Source: Lachnospiraceae bacterium UBA6998 (GTDB lineage: Bacteria; Bacillota; Clostridia; Lachnospirales; Lachnospiraceae). Taken from it: a stretch of 48,478 nucleotides of DNA. The stretch covers positions 1 through 48,478 of the forward strand of contig DJXS01000121.1 of assembly GCA_002448395.1 (NCBI GenBank), given 5' to 3'. Every line of letters begins with the position of its first letter. The stretch's first letter is position 1. The notes below the pieces were generated by a model that did not search any database, was not told where the DNA came from, and saw only the letters and a program-made list of their open reading frames with translations. Position numbers and translations under genes: made by a program. Shown here piece after piece: positions 27,373-36,936 of the stretch.

Positions 27373-29097
27373 ATGAGTGATAAAAACAAAGAGACTGCCC
27401 AGAAAGCAGCGGATATAAATGAGGGAGGAAACGGCCTGTCTTCGAGACAGAAGGTGATCCTTGACGCGCTCCTTCGGGAATACGAAGTAGCGCTGATCCT
27501 TGATATGTCTAACGATTCCTATGAGATCTTCAAAATGGCGGGAAGATTTTCCAGGAATCTGTCGGGAATGTTCAGGGACAAGTTCTCACTGACTATGCTT
27601 GAGATCGCGGACAGCTGCATTTATTCCTATGACTATGATCTCTTCATCGGAGCCGTAAGCCTTGACAGCCTCAGGAGCAAGCTTGAGAGCGACGGCTTCT
27701 GCAGTTTCGTATTCAGGGCGATCACAAGCAGAGGACCGGAGTATTTCCGTATGAGGATGATTCAGGCAGAGGATGGCCCTAAGGCTTTCGTCGGTGTATC
27801 CTGCATCCAGGATGAGATGAGCAGGGAACTGCAGCAGAGACGGCTGTTTGAGGGGGCTCTGGATAGGGCAAGAAGCGCCGATTCGGCTAAAAGCGCTTTC
27901 CTCACCAACATGTCCCACGATATCAGAACTCCTATGAACGCGATCATGGGATTTACGAACATTGCGTCGTCTCATCTCGATGACACACAGAAGGTCAAAG
28001 ATGCCTTGGAGAAAATCCGCACTTCCAGCAATCATCTTCTCAGGCTGATCAACGACGTGCTTGACATGAGCAGGATCGAGAGCGGCAGGATCACGATCAA
28101 TGAAAACAGATGCGATCTGAGGGAACTCGTGGAGAAGATCCGTGGTATCCTGCAGCCGCAGATGACAGCCAAAAATCTGACATTCACGATCGACATCGAG
28201 TCTGTCATTAACTATGAGGTTTACTGTGACGAGACGAGGATCACCCAGGTCCTTTTAAATCTCCTGAGCAATTCGGTCAAGTACACGGAGCCCGGAGGCT
28301 CGGTAAGCCTTATGATCCACCAGAAGCCCTACCAGGGCGGACATAGATATTGCGGCTACGTGTTCAGGGTGACCGATACGGGAATCGGTATAGGGAAAGG
28401 ATTTATCGGCCGCGTCTTCGAACCTTTCGAGAGGGAGACGGGAAGGATCGAGAACAATTCTTATGGCAGCGGCCTGGGAATGTCCATAGCCAAGGGAATC
28501 GTGGATATGATGGGCGGCAATATAAGTGTGGAGAGCGAGGAAAATGTCGGAACGGAGTTTGTAGTAGATCTCGAATTCAGGCCGGTGAACGAGTACAATT
28601 CAGAAGCGGACGAGAGCGGCGGTCAGGGATCGGAGAGTGTGGACAGCGAGGATATGGCCGTCTTCCAGGAACGCGATAACTCCGGAAGAAAAAAAGCCGC
28701 TGATGTTGGCTGGATCGAAGGAAGAAGACTCCTTCTCGTGGAAGATAATCCGCTCAACAGAGAGATCGCCGAGGACATGCTTATTGAGGACGGCTTTAAA
28801 GTGGAGACAGCCGAAAACGGAAGGAAAGCCCTGCAGAGGATCATTGAATCCGACCCGTGGTATTATTCGGCAGTTCTGATGGATATTCAAATGCCTGTGA
28901 TGGACGGATATGAGGCGACCGAGAGGATCCGCTCCCTTCCTGACAGAAGCAGGGCGCAGATCCCGATCATTGCCATGACAGCCAACGCATTTAAGGAAGA
29001 TCGCTGCAAGGCCGCGGAGAGCGGGATGGATGCCTATATTACGAAACCGGTGGATGTGCTCACTCTGCGCTATGTGCTGAGGCGGGTGCTGCGATAG
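27373..29097 (+). CDS. Hybrid histidine kinase with C-terminal receiver domain
   Basis: A soluble 574-residue signalling protein. Residues about 30-145 form a PAS-like sensor region. The dimerisation/H-box is FLTNMSHDIRTPMNAIMGF with H182. The HATPase domain shows NLLSNSVKYT (N-box), DTGIGIG and SYGSGLGMSI. After an acidic linker the receiver domain (450-574) has LLVEDNPLNRE, phospho-acceptor D504 in LMDIQMP and K558. There is no membrane segment, so it senses something in the cytosol. ATG 27373 follows TGGAG by six bases; the longer GTG start at 27361 contains that site. No output partner gene is adjacent; the udp-cdd genes start 15 bases later. Confidence 0.92.
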   Translation: MSDKNKETAQKAADINEGGNGLSSRQKVILDALLREYEVALILDMSNDSYEIFKMAGRFSRNLSGMFRDKFSLTMLEIADSCIYSYDYDLFIGAVSLDSLRSKLESDGFCSFVFRAITSRGPEYFRMRMIQAEDGPKAFVGVSCIQDEMSRELQQRRLFEGALDRARSADSAKSAFLTNMSHDIRTPMNAIMGFTNIASSHLDDTQKVKDALEKIRTSSNHLLRLINDVLDMSRIESGRITINENRCDLRELVEKIRGILQPQMTAKNLTFTIDIESVINYEVYCDETRITQVLLNLLSNSVKYTEPGGSVSLMIHQKPYQGGHRYCGYVFRVTDTGIGIGKGFIGRVFEPFERETGRIENNSYGSGLGMSIAKGIVDMMGGNISVESEENVGTEFVVDLEFRPVNEYNSEADESGGQGSESVDSEDMAVFQERDNSGRKKAADVGWIEGRRLLLVEDNPLNREIAEDMLIEDGFKVETAENGRKALQRIIESDPWYYSAVLMDIQMPVMDGYEATERIRSLPDRSRAQIPIIAMTANAFKEDRCKAAESGMDAYITKPVDVLTLRYVLRRVLR

Positions 29098-29112
29098 GAA
29101 AGGAGAAAACAA

Positions 29113-29895
29113 ATGATTCCGGCTTATTCGATCGATCCTGAGAGACAGTACCACATTCAGGTGGCGAAAGGTGAAGTGGGGAGGTATGTCCTGCTGCCCG
29201 GCGATCCGAAGCGATGCGCGAAGATCGCTCAGTATTTTGACGATCCTGTACTGGTGGCGGACAACAGAGAGTATGTAACTATTACGGGAACAGTGGACGG
29301 CGTGAGGCTGAGTGTGACCTCTACAGGTATTGGCGGCCCTTCCGCCGCGATCGCACTGGAGGAACTGGTGAACTGCGGCGCGGATACATTTATCAGGGTC
29401 GGCACCTGCGGAGGAATGCAGGAAGAAGTTCTGAGCGGAGACCTGGTGATCGCATCGGGCGCGATCCGCATGGACGGAGCCAGCAGAGAGTACGCGCCTA
29501 TTGAATATCCCGCAGTCTCAGATCATACAGTACTGAGGGCTCTCGAAGACGCAGCGGAGAACCTTGGCAAAAGATACCACATAGGTGTCGTGCACTGTAA
29601 GGACGCTTTCTACGGACAGCATAATCCCGAGCTTCTGCCCAACAGCGCGGTGCTGCTGCAGAACTGGGATGCTTATCTGAAAATGGGCTGTCTCGCGTCG
29701 GAGATGGAATCCGCGACACTGTTCATAGTGGGCGGATACAGAAAAGTGAGGACCGGTACGGTTCTCTTGACAATGGCCAATCAGACAAGAGCGAAGAAAG
29801 GATTGTCCAATCCCATTGTTCATGATACAGACAGCGCGATCAGGACGGCGATCGAGGCGGTGAAGATCCTTGACCGCAGAGACGCCGCGCAATAA
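29113..29895 (+). CDS. udp: Uridine phosphorylase-like nucleoside phosphorylase
   Basis: It splits uridine with phosphate into uracil and ribose-1-phosphate for salvage. It has 260 residues and the NP-I phosphorylase fold: [13 protein letters not shown] (phosphate site), [25 protein letters not shown], and [15 protein letters not shown] (ribose-binding Glu-Met-Glu). These fit Udp best; a purine specificity is less likely. The ATG follows AAAGGAGAAAACAA. Cytidine deaminase starts 15 bases later, so cytidine can be turned to uridine and then cleaved. Confidence 0.9.
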   Translation: MIPAYSIDPERQYHIQVAKGEVGRYVLLPGDPKRCAKIAQYFDDPVLVADNREYVTITGTVDGVRLSVTSTGIGGPSAAIALEELVNCGADTFIRVGTCGGMQEEVLSGDLVIASGAIRMDGASREYAPIEYPAVSDHTVLRALEDAAENLGKRYHIGVVHCKDAFYGQHNPELLPNSAVLLQNWDAYLKMGCLASEMESATLFIVGGYRKVRTGTVLLTMANQTRAKKGLSNPIVHDTDSAIRTAIEAVKILDRRDAAQ

Positions 29896-29910
29896 AAAGG
29901 ACGGTGGGAG

Positions 29911-30351
29911 ATGGGAAACAGTCAGATCACTCTCAGCAGTGAGATCATTTCCAAACTGATAGAAGAGGCGCTCTTTATGAGAACCCGCTCCTATATACCC
30001 TATTCGGGATTTGCCGTGGGCGCGGCTCTTCTTGCCGAGAGCGGCAGGATCTATGGAGGCTGCAATATTGAAAACGCGGCATATCCGGTTACGATCTGCG
30101 CGGAGAGAACAGCAATGGTGAAAGCTGTGAGCGAAGGAGAGCGCGGATTCAGAGCGATCGCGATCGCAGGCGGCAAAGAAGGAGAGCCGGAGGGTTACAG
30201 CTATCCATGCGGGACCTGCAGACAGTTTATGCGCGAGTTCTGTGACAGCGAGACCTTTGTAGTCATAGTGGCCAGAAGTACTAAGGACTATAAGATCTTC
30301 ACCCTCGAGGAACTCCTTCCGAATTCCTTTGGCCCGGAATCCCTTGTCTGA
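29911..30351 (+). CDS. cdd: Cytidine deaminase
   Basis: It deaminates cytidine and deoxycytidine to uridine forms. It has 146 residues, the small tetrameric class with three zinc cysteines: C63 and catalytic E65 in TICAERTA, then C100 and C103 in PCGTCRQF. The substrate loop YIPYSGFAVGAAL is present. The ATG follows ACGGTGGGAG. It lies 15 bases after udp and 22 before the next gene, in the same direction, giving a pyrimidine salvage pair. Confidence 0.95.
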   Translation: MGNSQITLSSEIISKLIEEALFMRTRSYIPYSGFAVGAALLAESGRIYGGCNIENAAYPVTICAERTAMVKAVSEGERGFRAIAIAGGKEGEPEGYSYPCGTCRQFMREFCDSETFVVIVARSTKDYKIFTLEELLPNSFGPESLV

Positions 30352-30373
30352 AGAGAGGGGAGCTTATACAGTT

Positions 30374-30700
30374 ATGGATTGTAAAGAGTTTAACGGCCTG
30401 ATCCAGGATTTTCTTCATGACAGGCTGGACGAGATGAAACTCTCGGAGTTTCTCTCACATATAGAAGAGTGCGAGGACTGCAGAGATGAACTGCGGATCC
30501 AGTACCTGATCTACGAGGGTCTGGAAAGACTTGAAGCGGGCGCTACTTTTGACGTTGACAAAGATCTGGCAGATTATATGCAGCTTCAGAGAAAGAGGCT
30601 GAGTTCGAGGCAGGGGATCAAAATGACGGCGATCGCTTCGGAGATCATAACGACGGCGGCATTCGTCATCGTCCTGTTTGTGGTGCTTTTTTATCAATAG
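30374..30700 (+). CDS. Membrane-anchored putative zinc-finger protein, anti-sigma-like
   Basis: A 108-residue protein. The N terminus has a zinc-binding anti-sigma-type motif with C3, H29, C33 and C36 (HIEECEDC). A single membrane helix occupies about 84-107 at the C terminus, giving a cytosolic N-terminal domain. Anti-sigma factors of this type usually pair with an ECF sigma gene, but none is adjacent. ATG 30374 follows GAGGGGAG by 12 bases; the longer frame from 30329 overlaps cdd and is rejected. It sits between cdd and polA. Its function beyond the motif is inference. Confidence 0.75.
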   Translation: MDCKEFNGLIQDFLHDRLDEMKLSEFLSHIEECEDCRDELRIQYLIYEGLERLEAGATFDVDKDLADYMQLQRKRLSSRQGIKMTAIASEIITTAAFVIVLFVVLFYQ

Positions 30701-30735
30701 GAGCTGCATAGGCTGCAGCGAAAGGAAATAACCTG

Positions 30736-33516
30736 ATGGACAGCAAAAAACTTGTGCTTGTGGACGGGCACAGTATACTCAACAGAGCATTCTACGGCAT
30801 GCCGGATCTGACCAATGCGGCCGGACTGCATACAGGGGCCGTTTACGGCTTTTTGAACATTCTTTTTAAAATTCTCGACGAGGAGAAGGCGGATTATCTG
30901 ACGGTGGCATTTGATGTGCACGCGCCTACTTTCCGCCACGAGGTGTACAAGGAGTACAAGGGCACCCGCAAACCTATGCCCGAAGAGCTTCGGGAGCAGG
31001 TCCCGCTGGTCAAAAAAGTGCTGAAGTCCATGGGAGTCCAGATCCGCGAACAGGCAGGTCTTGAAGCGGATGACATTCTCGGAACTCTGGCAAGGCGCGG
31101 AGAAGCCGATGGAATGGAAGTCACGCTTTTGTCGGGAGACAGAGACCTGCTGCAGATCGCCACGGAGCACACCTGCATAAGGATCCCCAAGACCAGACAG
31201 GGGCAGACAGTCATAGAAAACTATTATGCCGCCGATGTCCTCGAGAAGTATCAGGTTACACCGGACGGCTTCATCCATGTCAAGGCGCTGATGGGCGACA
31301 GTTCCGACAATGTCCCCGGCGTTCCCAAAGTCGGCGAAAAGACCGCGACCCAGCTGATCGTGGACTACGGCAGCGTGGACGGTGTCTATGCTCATCTTGA
31401 CGAGATCAAAAAACCTGCCCTTAGAAAAAACCTCGCTGAGAACGAAGATCTTGCCAGATTGAGCCTGTTTCTGGTGACGATCAAGACAGACTGCGGCATA
31501 GAGACGGACTGGGAGGATGCCAGGGTCGGAAATCTCTATACCCCGGAAGCATTCCATCTCTTCACGGAGCTTAATTTCAGAGCCATGCTTCCCAGATTCG
31601 ACGTGGAAGCGGCTGCCGGAAACAGTGAAGAACTCACTTTCAAAGCGATCACAAAGAAGTCAGAGGCGCTGGACTATTTTGACAGTACAATCAAAGAGCT
31701 AGAAAAGGCTGCCGCCGCATCTCCGTGCCGTCTGGGCGTATACCCTGTGATGGATCCCGTCAGGTACGGAGAGGAAAAAGAGGAACTTCTCAGTGCAGCT
31801 GCCTTTTGTATCGGAAAAAGGGCGGTCTTTCTGGACACATCTGATTCTGACAGTGCAGATGCTCTGACAGAGGAGGATCTTCTCGGCATTTTCCGCAAAC
31901 TCCGCGCAAAGGCTCTCGAAGCCTGCGGAGAGATCGCAGCAGATGATAATGGCCCCGAGCCGGTCAGCATCTGTGTATTCGGACTCAAGAACCAGTTCCC
32001 TGTATGGGGGATCGACAGCAGTTCAGATTTCAGGGACGGAATTAAGCTCGGGGGATTTGCGGATCTTCTGATCGAGTGTTATCTCGTAAACCCTCTCCAG
32101 AGCGATTATCAGCCTGAGATGACAGCTTCCGAGTATCTCGAGGAGTCTTATCCCACATGGAAGCAGATCTTCGACAAAAAAACGCAGAAACAGGCTCTTA
32201 AGGAGCAGAGGGAAGAGCTCATTAAGTATGCTTGCAGTATGGCATCGGTACTGAGCAGAGCTGCGGGACCTGTGGAGGACCGCCTCAGAGAAGAGGGGAT
32301 GATCAGTCTTTACAGACAGATCGAGAGACCTTTATGCTATATTCTCCATGATATGGAGAGAATCGGAATAAGGATCAGGCCTGAGGCGCTCAGGGAGTAC
32401 AGTGAGCAGCTCGGCGTGCAGGCCGAAGAACTGGCGGAGAGGATCTATAAAGCCTGCGGGGAGGAGTTCAATATCGCTTCCCCCAAACAGCTCGGCGCTA
32501 TTTTGTTTGAGAAGCTGGGAATGCCCGGCGGCAAGAAGACCAAGACGGGTTACTCGACAGCAGCGGGAGTCCTCGAAAAACTTGCGCCTGATTATCCTGT
32601 CGTAGACGACATACTGCAATACAGGGCGGTCACCAAGCTTAAATCCACATATGCTGACGGCCTTGCTGCCTACGTGGCAGAAGACGGAAGGATCCACACG
32701 AGCTTTAATCAGACGATAACGGCGACGGGAAGGATCAGCTCGACGGATCCCAATCTCCAGAACATCCCCATGAAGACGGAGATGGGCAGGAAGATCCGAA
32801 AGGCATTTATTCCCGCGGAGGGAATGCTGTTCGCTGACGCGGACTACTCCCAGATCGAGCTCAGGATCCTCGCTCACATGAGCGGCGACAAGGAACTGAT
32901 CGACGCCTATAAGGAGAATGAGGATATCCACAGGATCACTGCATCCAAGGTATTCCACACACCCTTTGAGGAGGTCACGCCGCTTCAGAGAAGAAACGCG
33001 AAAGCTGTCAATTTCGGTATTGTATACGGTATCAGTTCCTTTGGACTAAGTCAGGGACTTAGTATCTCCAGGAAAGAGGCGGCTGATTATATCGAGGCGT
33101 ATTTCAGGACTTATCCCGGGATCAAGACCTTTCTTGACAGGCTTGTCGCCGACGCGAAGAAGAACGGATACGCGGAGACGATGTATGGCCGCAGAAGACC
33201 TGTTCCGGAACTAAAGAGCAGCAATTTCATGCAGCGCTCTTTTGGCGAGCGGGTGGCCATGAATTCACCTATTCAGGGTACGGCCGCTGATATTATCAAA
33301 ATAGCGATGATCAGGGTATGGGAAGCCCTTCACAGGGAAAATCTCAGATCCAGGCTCATCCTGCAGATCCACGACGAACTGCTGATCGAAGCGGTCCCTG
33401 AGGAGGAAGACCGGGTTATGAAACTGCTCGGCAGGGAGATGGCAGGCGCGGCCGATCTGGAAGTGGAACTGGAAACCGATGTGCACAGCGGAAAAGACTG
33501 GTACATGGCAAAATAG
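30736..33516 (+). CDS. polA: DNA polymerase I
   Basis: It fills gaps and removes RNA primers in replication and repair. The 926-residue product starts with a 5'-3' nuclease domain (LVDGHSILNRAFYG, LEADDILGTLAR, LMGDSSDNVPGVPKVGEKTA). The middle domain (about 325-540) lacks the D-x-E pair needed for 3'-5' proofreading. The polymerase domain has motif A DYSQIELRILAHMSGD, motif B RRNAKAVNFGIVYG and motif C QIHDELLIE. It is slightly longer than usual. The ATG follows AAAGGAAATAACCTG. coaE follows by 20 bases, a common pairing in Firmicutes. Confidence 0.97.
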   Translation: MDSKKLVLVDGHSILNRAFYGMPDLTNAAGLHTGAVYGFLNILFKILDEEKADYLTVAFDVHAPTFRHEVYKEYKGTRKPMPEELREQVPLVKKVLKSMGVQIREQAGLEADDILGTLARRGEADGMEVTLLSGDRDLLQIATEHTCIRIPKTRQGQTVIENYYAADVLEKYQVTPDGFIHVKALMGDSSDNVPGVPKVGEKTATQLIVDYGSVDGVYAHLDEIKKPALRKNLAENEDLARLSLFLVTIKTDCGIETDWEDARVGNLYTPEAFHLFTELNFRAMLPRFDVEAAAGNSEELTFKAITKKSEALDYFDSTIKELEKAAAASPCRLGVYPVMDPVRYGEEKEELLSAAAFCIGKRAVFLDTSDSDSADALTEEDLLGIFRKLRAKALEACGEIAADDNGPEPVSICVFGLKNQFPVWGIDSSSDFRDGIKLGGFADLLIECYLVNPLQSDYQPEMTASEYLEESYPTWKQIFDKKTQKQALKEQREELIKYACSMASVLSRAAGPVEDRLREEGMISLYRQIERPLCYILHDMERIGIRIRPEALREYSEQLGVQAEELAERIYKACGEEFNIASPKQLGAILFEKLGMPGGKKTKTGYSTAAGVLEKLAPDYPVVDDILQYRAVTKLKSTYADGLAAYVAEDGRIHTSFNQTITATGRISSTDPNLQNIPMKTEMGRKIRKAFIPAEGMLFADADYSQIELRILAHMSGDKELIDAYKENEDIHRITASKVFHTPFEEVTPLQRRNAKAVNFGIVYGISSFGLSQGLSISRKEAADYIEAYFRTYPGIKTFLDRLVADAKKNGYAETMYGRRRPVPELKSSNFMQRSFGERVAMNSPIQGTAADIIKIAMIRVWEALHRENLRSRLILQIHDELLIEAVPEEEDRVMKLLGREMAGAADLEVELETDVHSGKDWYMAK

Positions 33517-33536
33517 AGACAGAGAGTAAAGCATCA

Positions 33537-34190
33537 ATGATCACGATCGGTGTAACAGGAGGAGTCGGAGCCGGAAAGAGCGAGATCCTCCGATATCTTG
33601 ACAAGTACTATAACTGCAGGATCCTGATGTCTGATAATGCGGCCAAGGAACTGGAAGCTCCCGGAGGGATACTATACGATCCTCTTGTCAGGCTTCTGGA
33701 GGAAAAGGCTTCGGACGGCAGCGGATATGGACCCCTGCTTCTTGATAACGGCGAGATCGACAAACAGGAGATGGCGAGGAGGATATTCTCTGACCCTGAG
33801 CTTCTTACAAAGATCAACGGGCTTGTGCATCCGGCTGTAAACAAGTATATTCATGAGGAGATCGCGCGGGAGGAAAAAAGCGGTGAGAAGGAGTTCTTTA
33901 TCCTGGAATCCGCGCTGCTGATCGAGAACGGGTATGACGGGATACTTGACTCCATGTGGTACATTTACTGCGAAGAGAGCGTAAGAAGCAGCAGGCTCAA
34001 AGCGTCCAGGGGATATTCCGATGAGAAGATCCGCTCCATCATGATGAGGCAGGTATCCGAAGAGGTGTTCAGAGCTCACTGCGACACAGTGATCGACAAC
34101 ACACCGGATTTTGACGGGCCTCATGGGGCCGCTATTCAGGTGGACGAGGCGATCGCGCGCCTTCGGGAGAAATACGGGGCGCAGCGGTGA
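33537..34190 (+). CDS. coaE: Dephospho-CoA kinase
   Basis: The last step of coenzyme A synthesis. It has 217 residues with the P-loop GGVGAGKS at 8-15, the acidic LMSDNAAKE segment, and VHPAVNKYI with the family DPxxHP-like area. The C-terminal lid region QVSEEVFRAHCDTVIDN is typical. The ATG sits at 33537, 20 bases after polA, with a weak site (GAGAGTAAAG). Confidence 0.93.
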   Translation: MITIGVTGGVGAGKSEILRYLDKYYNCRILMSDNAAKELEAPGGILYDPLVRLLEEKASDGSGYGPLLLDNGEIDKQEMARRIFSDPELLTKINGLVHPAVNKYIHEEIAREEKSGEKEFFILESALLIENGYDGILDSMWYIYCEESVRSSRLKASRGYSDEKIRSIMMRQVSEEVFRAHCDTVIDNTPDFDGPHGAAIQVDEAIARLREKYGAQR

Positions 34191-34240
34191 CCGCGCGGGC
34201 GGACTCCGAAATAAACAGGAAACAGGTATGAAGAAAAGAT

Positions 34241-35038
34241 ATGAGATTTGAAAGTATTGCGAGCGGAAGCAGCGGCAATTGCATTTATGTTGGGTCGGAT
34301 ACGACGCATCTTCTGCTGGACACGGGGATCAGCAGGAAAAGGACGGTGGAAGCCCTGAAGGACCTTGATCTGGAACTTCGGGACATCGACGGGATTTTCA
34401 TCACTCATGAGCATACGGATCACATAAACGGCCTGCCCATGATCGCGAAGAAGTCGCAGATGCCCATCTACGCGACCAGGGGAACAATAGACGCCATCAG
34501 AAGAATGGATAAGGTTAAAGATATAGACCCGGAGCGGTTCGTACAGATCCGTCCTGATGAGAGGATAACTGTCAAGGACATGCAGATCGATCCGATGAGG
34601 ATCTCCCATGACGCGGCCGATCCCGTTGGCTACAGGATCTATTACGGGAAGAAGAAAGCATGCGTCTGCACGGACCTGGGATGCTATACGGACTACACTG
34701 TGGAGTGCCTCAAAAATTCCGATGTGCTCCTCATTGAATCCAACCACGATGTGAATATGCTGCAGGTGGGAAGATATCCCTATATGCTCAAGCGCAGGAT
34801 CCTCGGAGACAAGGGACATTTATCCAACGTCACAAGCGGACAGCTCCTGAGCAGAGTGCTCAATGACCACCTGAAGGGGATCTTTTTGGGGCACCTGAGC
34901 CAGGAGAACAATTTCCCGGAACTTGCCTTTGAGACGGTAAGAGTGGAGATCATGAGCTCGGAAGCAGATTACAGTCCGGAGGATCTTCCTATATTTGTGG
35001 CGGACAGAAAGAGGCCGTCATGCCTTGTGGAGATCTGA
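34241..35038 (+). CDS. MBL-fold hydrolase, WalJ/YycJ type
   Basis: A 265-residue metallo-beta-lactamase-fold protein. The start FESIASGSSGNCIYVG and the ligands THEHTDHINGLP (H56, H58, D60, H61) are typical of the YycJ/WalJ group, which is linked to cell-wall and DNA-repair control. Unlike in bacilli it is not next to walRK genes. It lies 50 bases after coaE. The ribosome-binding site (AAGAAAAG) is weak. Confidence 0.85.
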   Translation: MRFESIASGSSGNCIYVGSDTTHLLLDTGISRKRTVEALKDLDLELRDIDGIFITHEHTDHINGLPMIAKKSQMPIYATRGTIDAIRRMDKVKDIDPERFVQIRPDERITVKDMQIDPMRISHDAADPVGYRIYYGKKKACVCTDLGCYTDYTVECLKNSDVLLIESNHDVNMLQVGRYPYMLKRRILGDKGHLSNVTSGQLLSRVLNDHLKGIFLGHLSQENNFPELAFETVRVEIMSSEADYSPEDLPIFVADRKRPSCLVEI

Positions 35039-35091
35039 CATAAACGACAAAGCATCATCGATCAGCAAACAGCAGTATTTTGGAGGTAACA

Positions 35092-35367
35092 ATGCAGAGA
35101 GCGATCATTACGGTAGTTGGCAAAGATACCATCGGCATTATTGCCGGTGTATGCTCTTATCTGGCGGAAAACAGGATCAATATCCTCGACATTTCCCAGA
35201 CGATCGTGCAGGGATATTTCAATATGATGATGGTCGTCGATGTGACGACTCTTGAGAAGCCTTTCGGACAGATCGCCGATGAGCTGGCCGTCCTCGGAAG
35301 AGAGAAGATCGGCGTCCAGATCAAGTGCCAGAAAGAAGAGATCTTTGATCTGATGCACAGGATCTGA
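35092..35367 (+). CDS. ACT-domain protein (UPF0237 type)
   Basis: A 91-residue stand-alone ACT domain (RAIITVVGKDTIGIIAGV), the kind of fold that binds amino acids or related small ligands. It starts at ATG 35092 after TGGAGG; the TTG at 35080 is part of the leader. It lies directly upstream of a DUF711/UPF0210 gene, and the two are often paired in genomes. A regulatory role for the partner is inferred; the ligand is unknown. Confidence 0.88.
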   Translation: MQRAIITVVGKDTIGIIAGVCSYLAENRINILDISQTIVQGYFNMMMVVDVTTLEKPFGQIADELAVLGREKIGVQIKCQKEEIFDLMHRI

Positions 35368-35432
35368 TACAGAGAGTGTATTGCGGCACGGTTACAGACT
35401 TAAGTTCCGCTTTCTAAACGATTGGAGGCTTT

Positions 35433-36797
35433 ATGATCAACATCTCCGAGGTCAGCGAGACCAATGCAATGATCGAGAAAGAGAATCTCGACGTAAGGAC
35501 GATCACTATGGGAATCAGTCTCCTGGACTGCATCGATTCCGACCTGCAGGTACTCAGGCAGAAGATTTATGACAAAATATATAAGAGCGCGGAAAACCTC
35601 GTAAAGGTGGGAGAAGAGATCTCCACAGACTACGGGATCCCGATCGTCAACAAGAGGATCTCAGTGACGCCGATCGCGCTGATCGGCGGCAGTGCCTGCC
35701 ATTCTCCGGAGGACTTTGCACAGATCGCGATAACTCTGGACAAAGCAGCGCACGATGTGGGAGTAAACTTTCTGGGCGGTTACAGTGCCCTGGTGTCCAA
35801 AGGCATGACGCCGGCGGACAAGCTTTTGCTTGAATCCATACCGCTCGCCCTGTCAGAGACAGAGCTTGTGTGCTCATCCGTAAATGTGGGCTCCACAAAA
35901 ACAGGAATCGACATGGATGCTGTGCGGCTTATGGGCAGGATCATCAAAAAGACTGCGGAAAAGACCGCGGACCGGGGATCGATCGGATGTGCCAAGCTTG
36001 TCGTATTCTGCAACGCTCCGGACGATAATCCTTTTATGGCAGGTGCTTTCCACGGCATCACCGAGGCGGACAGGATCCTCAATATCGGAGTCAGCGGACC
36101 GGGCGTTGTCAAAAAAGCGCTGGAATCCGTTCACGGCAAAGACTTCGAGACGCTCTGCGAGACCGTGAAGAAAACTGCCTTCAAGGTCACCCGCGTCGGA
36201 CAGCTGGTAGCCAAAGAAGCTTCCAGGCGGCTGGGAGTTCCTTTCGGGATCATAGACTTATCCCTGGCGCCCACACCTGCGATCGGGGACAGCGTCGCGG
36301 ATATTCTGTGCGAAATGGGGCTGGAGTACGCGGGCGCACCGGGGACAACGGCGGCTCTCGCTCTTTTGAACGACCAGGTCAAAAAGGGCGGAGTTATGGC
36401 ATCCTCTTATGTGGGAGGCCTTAGCGGAGCTTTCATCCCGGTGAGCGAGGATCAGGGAATGATAAACGCTGTCAACGCGGGATGCCTGACATTGGAGAAA
36501 CTCGAGGCCATGACATGCGTGTGCTCCGTAGGTCTTGATATGATCGCCATCCCCGGCGACACAAAAGATACGACGATCGCCGGTATCATAGCCGATGAAA
36601 TGGCTATCGGTATGATCAACCAAAAGACAACGGCGGTCCGTCTGATCCCTGTGATCGGAAAAGGAGTCGGTGACAGAGTTGAATTCGGAGGACTTCTCGG
36701 TTACGCGCCGATCATGCCCGTCAACCCTTACAGCTGCGAAGAATTTGTGAACCGAAAAGGCAGGATCCCTGCTCCGGTGCACAGTTTCAAAAATTAA
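35433..36797 (+). CDS. DUF711 / UPF0210 (PFL-like) family protein
   Basis: A 454-residue member of the UPF0210 family, structurally related to glycyl-radical enzymes but without the radical-bearing region. Recognisable segments are [56 protein letters not shown] and [15 protein letters not shown]. No biochemical function is established to my knowledge. The ATG follows TTGGAGGCTTT. It is 65 bases after the ACT-domain gene and probably on the same transcript. Confidence 0.9.
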   Translation: MINISEVSETNAMIEKENLDVRTITMGISLLDCIDSDLQVLRQKIYDKIYKSAENLVKVGEEISTDYGIPIVNKRISVTPIALIGGSACHSPEDFAQIAITLDKAAHDVGVNFLGGYSALVSKGMTPADKLLLESIPLALSETELVCSSVNVGSTKTGIDMDAVRLMGRIIKKTAEKTADRGSIGCAKLVVFCNAPDDNPFMAGAFHGITEADRILNIGVSGPGVVKKALESVHGKDFETLCETVKKTAFKVTRVGQLVAKEASRRLGVPFGIIDLSLAPTPAIGDSVADILCEMGLEYAGAPGTTAALALLNDQVKKGGVMASSYVGGLSGAFIPVSEDQGMINAVNAGCLTLEKLEAMTCVCSVGLDMIAIPGDTKDTTIAGIIADEMAIGMINQKTTAVRLIPVIGKGVGDRVEFGGLLGYAPIMPVNPYSCEEFVNRKGRIPAPVHSFKN

Positions 36798-36835
36798 CAA
36801 TCAGTTTTATTTTTTGGCAAAAGTTGACAAAAAGT

Positions 36836-36865
36836 AGACGAAATACCAGCGGATGATGTAAAATA
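36836..36865 (+). promoter_or_regulatory. Candidate promoter of the PfkB kinase gene
   Basis: TAGACG (36836-36841) and TAAAAT (36860-36865) with 18 bp between. A TTGACA at 36825-36830 is too far from this -10 box to pair with it. Confidence 0.55.
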
Positions 36866-36936
36866 ATCACGATAAGTAATTGCGCGGGTGAATACTCAGT
36901 GACCCGCTTTGGCTGATCGGAAAGGGTGATAGAAAT

